From contig CAZCTY010000038.1 of the NCBI GenBank assembly GCA_964501945.1, forward strand, positions 1 to 7,914: 7,914 bases of DNA. Direction: 5' to 3'. Made by a program: the position numbers and the translations under genes. The notes beneath the pieces were generated by a model. That model did not search any database, had not been told where the DNA came from, and saw only the letters and a list, made by a program, of their open reading frames with translations. This document shows positions 4,468 to 7,914 of the stretch, piece by piece (position 1 is the first letter of the stretch; each line of letters opens with the position of its first letter). Origin of the DNA: 21-14-0-10-32-9 sp964501945. GTDB taxonomy: Archaea; Nanobdellota; Nanobdellia; Woesearchaeales; 21-14-0-10-32-9.

Positions 4468-5430
4468 TCATTCTTTTTTTATTTTTGCTACAAAAAAGCC
4501 TTCTGAGTCATTATCTTGCGGGTATATTCTAAGGCATTTGTCTACTTCACTCAAGTATTTTTTTCCATCGAACTCTTTTATTGGTTTGCTTCTATTTATT
4601 TTAAGGTTTATTTCTTCTAGTTTAGCATCTTTGTTTTGTTCTAGTAATTGTGATATTACTTCTTCATTTTCTTCTGGTTCAAGTGTGCATGTGCTATATA
4701 CTAGTGTGCCTCCTTTTTTTAATAAGTTAAACGCGTTTTTTAGTAGTTTCGTTTGTATTTTTTTCATTCTTTTAACGAGGCCCGGGCTCCACATTTGTGC
4801 TATTTTGTAGCTTCTTCTTATTGTTCCTGTTCCCGAGCATGGTGCGTCTAGGAGTATTTTATCGTATTCGTTGTGTTTTTTTATTTTCTCTCCGTCCATT
4901 TTTGTTATTAGAACATTTGTCGCGCCGCATCTTTGGAGATTTATTCCAAGCGCGCTCAGTCTTTTTCCTTGTGCGTCGTTTGCTATTATTAGTCCTTGAT
5001 TTTTTGTGTATTGTGATATTTGTGTTGTTTTGCTTCCTGGTGCTGCGCAAACATCTAGTATTATATCTCCTGGTTGTGGGTTTAAAACTACTGGTGGAAT
5101 CATTGATGCCGCATCTTGTACGTATATGTATCCTAATTGGTGTTCTGGTAGGTTGCCTACATCAAATCTTTCGTTGTTTTTGTAATTTATCCAGTATCCT
5201 TCCTCGCACCAAGGTATTTCTTTTAGGTCCCAGTTTTTTTGTAATCTTTTTGTGATTTCTTTTTTGTTTGTTTTTAGTGTGTTTATTCTTATTGATTTTC
5301 TTATGTATGCTTCGCTATATTTAACAAATTCATCGTATCTCTCTTTGAGTATTTTTTTGTATCTCTCCTCGAACTCTGGTTTTAGTTCTAGTTTTTGTTT
5401 TGGTTTTTCTAAATTTTTCTCTTTTTCCAT
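4468..5430 (-). CDS. RNA (cytosine-C5)-methyltransferase, NOP2/NSUN/RsmB family
   Basis: This 320-residue protein transfers a methyl group from S-adenosylmethionine to C5 of cytosine in tRNA or rRNA. The signatures are complete: SAM motif I DVCAAPGSKTTQ (126-137), motif IV DAPCSGTGTIRR (195-206, Cys198), motif VI YSTCTLEPEENE (245-256, Cys248), and the C-terminal YPQDNDSEGFFVAKI (303-317). In this family the TC cysteine is the nucleophile and the PC cysteine assists product release; both are present. An N-terminal RNA-binding segment of about 100 residues (RKSIRINTLK) precedes the catalytic domain. There is no PUA domain, as in the short archaeal members of about 310 residues. The exact RNA target cannot be read from sequence. 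The ATG at 5430 lacks an SD, and a TATA box lies upstream at the end of the antiporter gene. Confidence 0.95.
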   Translation of the reverse strand: MEKEKNLEKPKQKLELKPEFEERYKKILKERYDEFVKYSEAYIRKSIRINTLKTNKKEITKRLQKNWDLKEIPWCEEGYWINYKNNERFDVGNLPEHQLGYIYVQDAASMIPPVVLNPQPGDIILDVCAAPGSKTTQISQYTKNQGLIIANDAQGKRLSALGINLQRCGATNVLITKMDGEKIKKHNEYDKILLDAPCSGTGTIRRSYKIAQMWSPGLVKRMKKIQTKLLKNAFNLLKKGGTLVYSTCTLEPEENEEVISQLLEQNKDAKLEEINLKINRSKPIKEFDGKKYLSEVDKCLRIYPQDNDSEGFFVAKIKKE

Positions 5431-5458
5431 CTTGTATTTATTTGAGAATTTGTTTTTT

Positions 5459-5473
5459 GTTTATATATTTATA
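5459..5473 (-). promoter_or_regulatory. TATA box of the RNA methyltransferase, overlapping the antiporter stop codon
   Basis: The minus strand reads CTATAAATATATAAA and includes the TAA stop of the antiporter (5471-5469). It is centred about 36 bp upstream of the methyltransferase ATG, so the leader would be about 10 nt and has no SD. The gene can be transcribed independently although only 38 bp separate the two genes. Confidence 0.55.
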
Positions 5474-6665
5474 GTTGCATGTTTATAAATTTGTGTGAGA
5501 ATTTATTTATTATTGTTGAAATTATGATTGAGTATATTATTGTTATTATTAAAAGGTTATTTATTATATTTATTTGTGGGGCGTTTAAAAAAGATAGTGA
5601 AAATATTAGTACGGCGACGGCTATTCCTTTTGGCATATTTAATGTCATGTATATGATTTCTTTTTCTGTATATTTTTGTTTTCTAAGTGTTATTTTTATT
5701 GCTATAAATCTTGTTATTATTAGTGTTGCAAATATTATTAGTGATTTTATTATAAATGGCATTGTTATGTTTATTTCTATTACAAATCCTAGGAGTATAA
5801 ATACTAGTATTTCAAGTGAGTTTGAGAGCATTCCGCTAAATGCTTGTAGTGATTCTTTTTTTGATATGTAAAATGCTCCGAACATGAATCCTAGTACTGC
5901 TACTGCTAAAACGCCGTTTCCATTTAGGTTTTCTGCAAGTATAAATGAGAGTAGTGCTGCGCAGATTAAAGCTAGCGCTGATGTTTGTTCTGAGAATTTT
6001 TTCATTGCTTTAAAAAATATTATTCCAACTATTATTCCTGATCCTATTCCTACTAGTATTTGTGTTAGTATTGCTGAGAAATATGTTTGAAAGTTTATTA
6101 CGCTTTGGTTTGTTAGGTGTTCTAGTATATCTAAGAATATGAAGGGTATTAGTACTATTATTGGTGTGTTTAATATTCCTTCTATTTTTAAAAATTCTAA
6201 TACTTTGTTTGTTCTATTTTTTAGCATTATAAAAACTGATGCTGGGTCTGTTCCTGATATTATTGCGGAAAATACTAGTGAGTAAAAGAAATTTGTGATT
6301 GTGAATTCAAAGAACAGTAGCATTGTTATTAGTGTTATAAATATTAAGTTTAAGAATAAAAATAGTGTTGAGAGTTCGAGTGCTGGTGCTGATAGGGAGT
6401 CTACTGCTTTTAGTTTAAATCTTGATGCTCCGTCAAATACTACTAGTACTAGTGTGAGAATGGATAGTGTTAAAACCGCATCGTTTGATATTGTTAGTAT
6501 TTCTTTGCTTATTGTTAGTTGTCCTAGTAGTATTCCGGCTATTGTCAGTAGTAGTATGTTTGATATTTTTAGTTTTTTAGATATTCCTGTTAGTATTAAT
6601 CCTAGTATTATTAGTATTACAAAAGATGTTAGAATTCCTAGTGCTGATCCTTCTATTGCGAGCAA
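5469..6665 (-). CDS. CPA1-type cation/proton antiporter with altered ND motif; TTG start
   Basis: This 398-residue polytopic membrane protein (about 11-13 segments) has the order of motifs of CPA1/NhaP-like antiporters: FDGASRF (77-83), SAIISGTDPASV (133-144, the TDP motif), IEGILNTP (161-168) where the family usually has ES-x-x-ND, a conserved Arg319 in a late helix, and NMPKGIAVAVL (343-353) in place of the G-x-RG segment. It likely exchanges Na+ or K+ for H+ across the membrane. However, the Asp that binds the ion in MjNhaP1-type proteins is Thr167 here. No C-terminal RCK/TrkA domain is present. The start is TTG: an in-frame stop lies three codons upstream, GAGGT sits 8 nt before the TTG, and no methionine occurs until residue 115, beyond essential helices. 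Confidence 0.88.
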   Translation of the reverse strand: MLAIEGSALGILTSFVILIILGLILTGISKKLKISNILLLTIAGILLGQLTISKEILTISNDAVLTLSILTLVLVVFDGASRFKLKAVDSLSAPALELSTLFLFLNLIFITLITMLLFFEFTITNFFYSLVFSAIISGTDPASVFIMLKNRTNKVLEFLKIEGILNTPIIVLIPFIFLDILEHLTNQSVINFQTYFSAILTQILVGIGSGIIVGIIFFKAMKKFSEQTSALALICAALLSFILAENLNGNGVLAVAVLGFMFGAFYISKKESLQAFSGMLSNSLEILVFILLGFVIEINITMPFIIKSLIIFATLIITRFIAIKITLRKQKYTEKEIIYMTLNMPKGIAVAVLIFSLSFLNAPQINIINNLLIITIIYSIIISTIINKFSHKFINMQL

Positions 6666-6673
6666 AGCTATTT

Positions 6674-6678
6674 ACCTC
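6674..6678 (-). promoter_or_regulatory. SD site fixing the TTG start of the antiporter
   Basis: GAGGT on the minus strand is followed by an 8-nt spacer and then TTG at 6665-6663. In-frame TAA lies just upstream and no ATG is available in the first membrane helices. The pairing of SD and TTG therefore decides the start codon. Confidence 0.7.
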
Positions 6679-6716
6679 TTTTTTTTGTTTTTTATACTTT
6701 ATTTGTGCTGTGCTTT

Positions 6717-6729
6717 TTTATTATAAAGT
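6717..6729 (-). promoter_or_regulatory. Candidate TATA of the antiporter gene
   Basis: The minus strand reads ACTTTATAATAA in the 84-bp spacer after the secreted-protein gene. Transcription would begin near 6697, giving a leader of about 30 nt that holds the GAGGT site. An alternative, AGTATAAAAAA at 6690-6699, would start transcription inside or past the SD and is less likely. No terminator is seen after the secreted-protein gene, so readthrough is possible. Confidence 0.4.
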
Positions 6730-6749
6730 TTTTCTTTTTTTTAATAGAA

Positions 6750-7868
6750 TTACTTGTCGTATACTATTATTTTTAGATCTGTCGGTCTCTCTAAGAATAT
6801 TTTGCTGTAGCTTCTTGTAATCAGGTTTCGTATAAGGTTCGATGGTTGTGGTCTAAATTCTGAGACTTCTCTTGTTCTATAGTCATTATTACAGCACACT
6901 GTCTCATTCACTTCTATTAATCCATCCCCTAAAGGATTTGCATTAAATACGTGTACGAATCCTTGTGGTCTGCTGTGGCATGCATCTTTTATCTCATCTG
7001 TTGGGAATTCGCATTCATTAAATCCTTCACAGTCTTTTGAGCAAATTCCTGATGCTGCGTAGTAGCAGTCTTGTGTGCATGTATCTTCTTCTAATTCGCA
7101 ATCTACTATGTTATTTCCTGGGACTAGTTTTACTGATTTTGTTTTTGGTTTAAAGCCGTCTGCGAGGCATGTTATTTCTACATTTCCCATGTACGCATTT
7201 AGTATTTCGTACTCTCCATCTTCGTTGGTTCTATTTCTTCTCTCGTATTCTTCATTGAAATGGTATTTGTCTGATCCTAATATCACAGTGGCATTTTTTA
7301 GTCCTTCATACCCACCGCCTCTTTGGGTGTATACAGCGCCTTTTAGTTCTGTTATACAATCTACATCTATGCATTCATCGCAAGATGGTCTTATCGGAAC
7401 GTTTACACATCTTGCTTTAATGTATTGTGTTTCCTCACTCATAGGAGTTGTCGCTCCTTTTGTTGCATCGTCTTGCCAATCGTCTTCTTTTTGGTTTCTG
7501 ACTCTTGCTGGTGCTTGAAATGTTCCTCCTATTGACTCACATGCTTGTTGTGGTGTGTTATGTACTATTGTTTTGTCATCTGATACATCCAGTCTATCTT
7601 GTGTTCCTTTTCTAACTAGCACTTCTACTGGGTTTTCATGTCTCTCTCCTGTTGAGTACCATGCTGGGCAAATTCCATCTTCTGCTCCGCATACATAACA
7701 GTACTCGCATAGTTCTACTGCACCATGTCCTGTCTGTGTTATTGGATATCCACAAGTGTTTTCTGTATTCTCTGTACATGGATTTGTTTGTGCTTGTACT
7801 CCTATTAATGTAATTAGAATTATTGTTATTAAAAGTGTGATTCTCACGACTATTCTTTTTTTGTGCAT
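6750..7868 (-). CDS. Secreted Cys-rich protein with carboxypeptidase-regulatory-like beta domain (372 aa)
   Basis: The N-terminus MHKKRIVVRITLLITIILITLIGVQAQT is a classical Sec signal peptide, with likely cleavage after the VQA at 24-26. The mature chain has 21 cysteines, grouped as C31/C39, CEYCYVC (54-60) with C67, C154/C163/C166/C171, CTQDC with CSKDC (264-280), C286/C297 and CC (325-326). Many extracellular disulphides are implied. Residues ~174-260 form a carboxypeptidase regulatory-like (transthyretin-like) beta sandwich: LKGAVYTQ, NATVILGSDKYHF, RTNEDGEYEILNAYMG, LADGFKPKTKSVKLVPG. This domain type is usually a structural or binding module. The function and partner are unknown. Several NxT sequons (N192, N212, N321) could be glycosylated. 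A TATA box sits about 28 bp upstream of the ATG and there is no SD, so the mRNA is probably leaderless. Confidence 0.85.
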   Translation of the reverse strand: MHKKRIVVRITLLITIILITLIGVQAQTNPCTENTENTCGYPITQTGHGAVELCEYCYVCGAEDGICPAWYSTGERHENPVEVLVRKGTQDRLDVSDDKTIVHNTPQQACESIGGTFQAPARVRNQKEDDWQDDATKGATTPMSEETQYIKARCVNVPIRPSCDECIDVDCITELKGAVYTQRGGGYEGLKNATVILGSDKYHFNEEYERRNRTNEDGEYEILNAYMGNVEITCLADGFKPKTKSVKLVPGNNIVDCELEEDTCTQDCYYAASGICSKDCEGFNECEFPTDEIKDACHSRPQGFVHVFNANPLGDGLIEVNETVCCNNDYRTREVSEFRPQPSNLIRNLITRSYSKIFLERPTDLKIIVYDK

Positions 7869-7890
7869 TGTTACTTAATCATCTATTCTT

Positions 7891-7900
7891 GTATATAAAT
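7891..7900 (-). promoter_or_regulatory. TATA box of the Cys-rich secreted protein (leaderless geometry)
   Basis: The minus strand reads ATTTATATAC centred about 28 bp upstream of the ATG at 7868, with no SD between. This puts transcription start at or within a few bases of the ATG. Confidence 0.6.
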
Positions 7901-7914
7901 GTTTTGTTTAAGTT

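Noticed and set aside
5769..6600. Frequent ACTAGT/TAGTATT-like words on the plus strand.
   Set aside because: They follow from AATACTA and ACTAGTA codon combinations (Ile, Leu, Thr, Val) in a membrane protein with strong AT bias. They have no regular spacing, so this is not a repeat array or CRISPR.
1..7914. CRISPR arrays, tRNA or rRNA genes, insertion sequences.
   Set aside because: No regularly spaced direct repeats, no cloverleaf-type GC-rich segments, and no transposase motifs or terminal inverted repeats were seen on either strand.

Overview
The window looks like an AT-rich archaeal chromosome segment, most likely from a small-genome DPANN lineage (Pacearchaeota/Woesearchaeota-like). 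The evidence is: TATA-type promoters placed either about 25-30 bp upstream of start codons that lack a Shine-Dalgarno (SD) site (leaderless genes) or further upstream of genes with a clear GAGGT/GGAGGT site; a Tfx-like archaeal HTH regulator; a minimal histone-fold protein; an archaeal-type NOP2/NSUN RNA methylase; and a large Cys-rich secreted protein. The lineage call is inference; no rRNA or tRNA lies in the window. Ten genes are supported, one of them cut by the left edge. Eight are on the minus strand and two on the plus strand.

Layout: (1) 1-636, minus: a Tfx-like regulator whose stop codon overlaps (ATGA) the start of a membrane-anchored or exported protein with an acidic, repetitive region that runs off the window. 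The upstream spacer carries TATA elements, direct repeats and dyads. (2) 803-1108, minus: pterin-4a-carbinolamine dehydratase. (3) 1214-2407, plus: a MarC-family membrane protein split in its central loop by two tandem PKD domains, the most unusual gene here. (4) 2404-2871, minus: a rubrerythrin-like di-iron protein, convergent with MarC-PKD and overlapping it by 4 bp. (5) 2990-3157, plus: a 55-residue histone-fold protein that ends where helix alpha3 should start. (6) 3152-4388, minus: a two-gene unit, a Gln/Asn-rich disordered protein followed 1 nt later by a charged coiled-coil protein. The second gene overlaps the histone gene tail-to-tail through the palindrome TTATAA. (7) 4468-5430, minus: RNA m5C methyltransferase. 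(8) 5469-6665, minus: CPA1-type cation/proton antiporter starting at TTG and lacking the usual Asp of the ND motif. (9) 6750-7868, minus: Sec-exported protein with 21 cysteines and a carboxypeptidase-regulatory-like beta domain.

There is no single pathway. The set mixes housekeeping (RNA methylation, pterin recycling, chromatin), envelope and transport functions (MarC-PKD, antiporter, Cys-rich secreted protein, acidic surface protein) and oxidative-stress or iron functions (rubrerythrin-like). The items most worth following up are the PKD-in-MarC insertion with its topology problem and its unusually identical repeat core, the regulator/surface-protein pair with its repeated promoter elements, the Gln/Asn-rich plus coiled-coil pair, and the antiporter with the altered ND motif.
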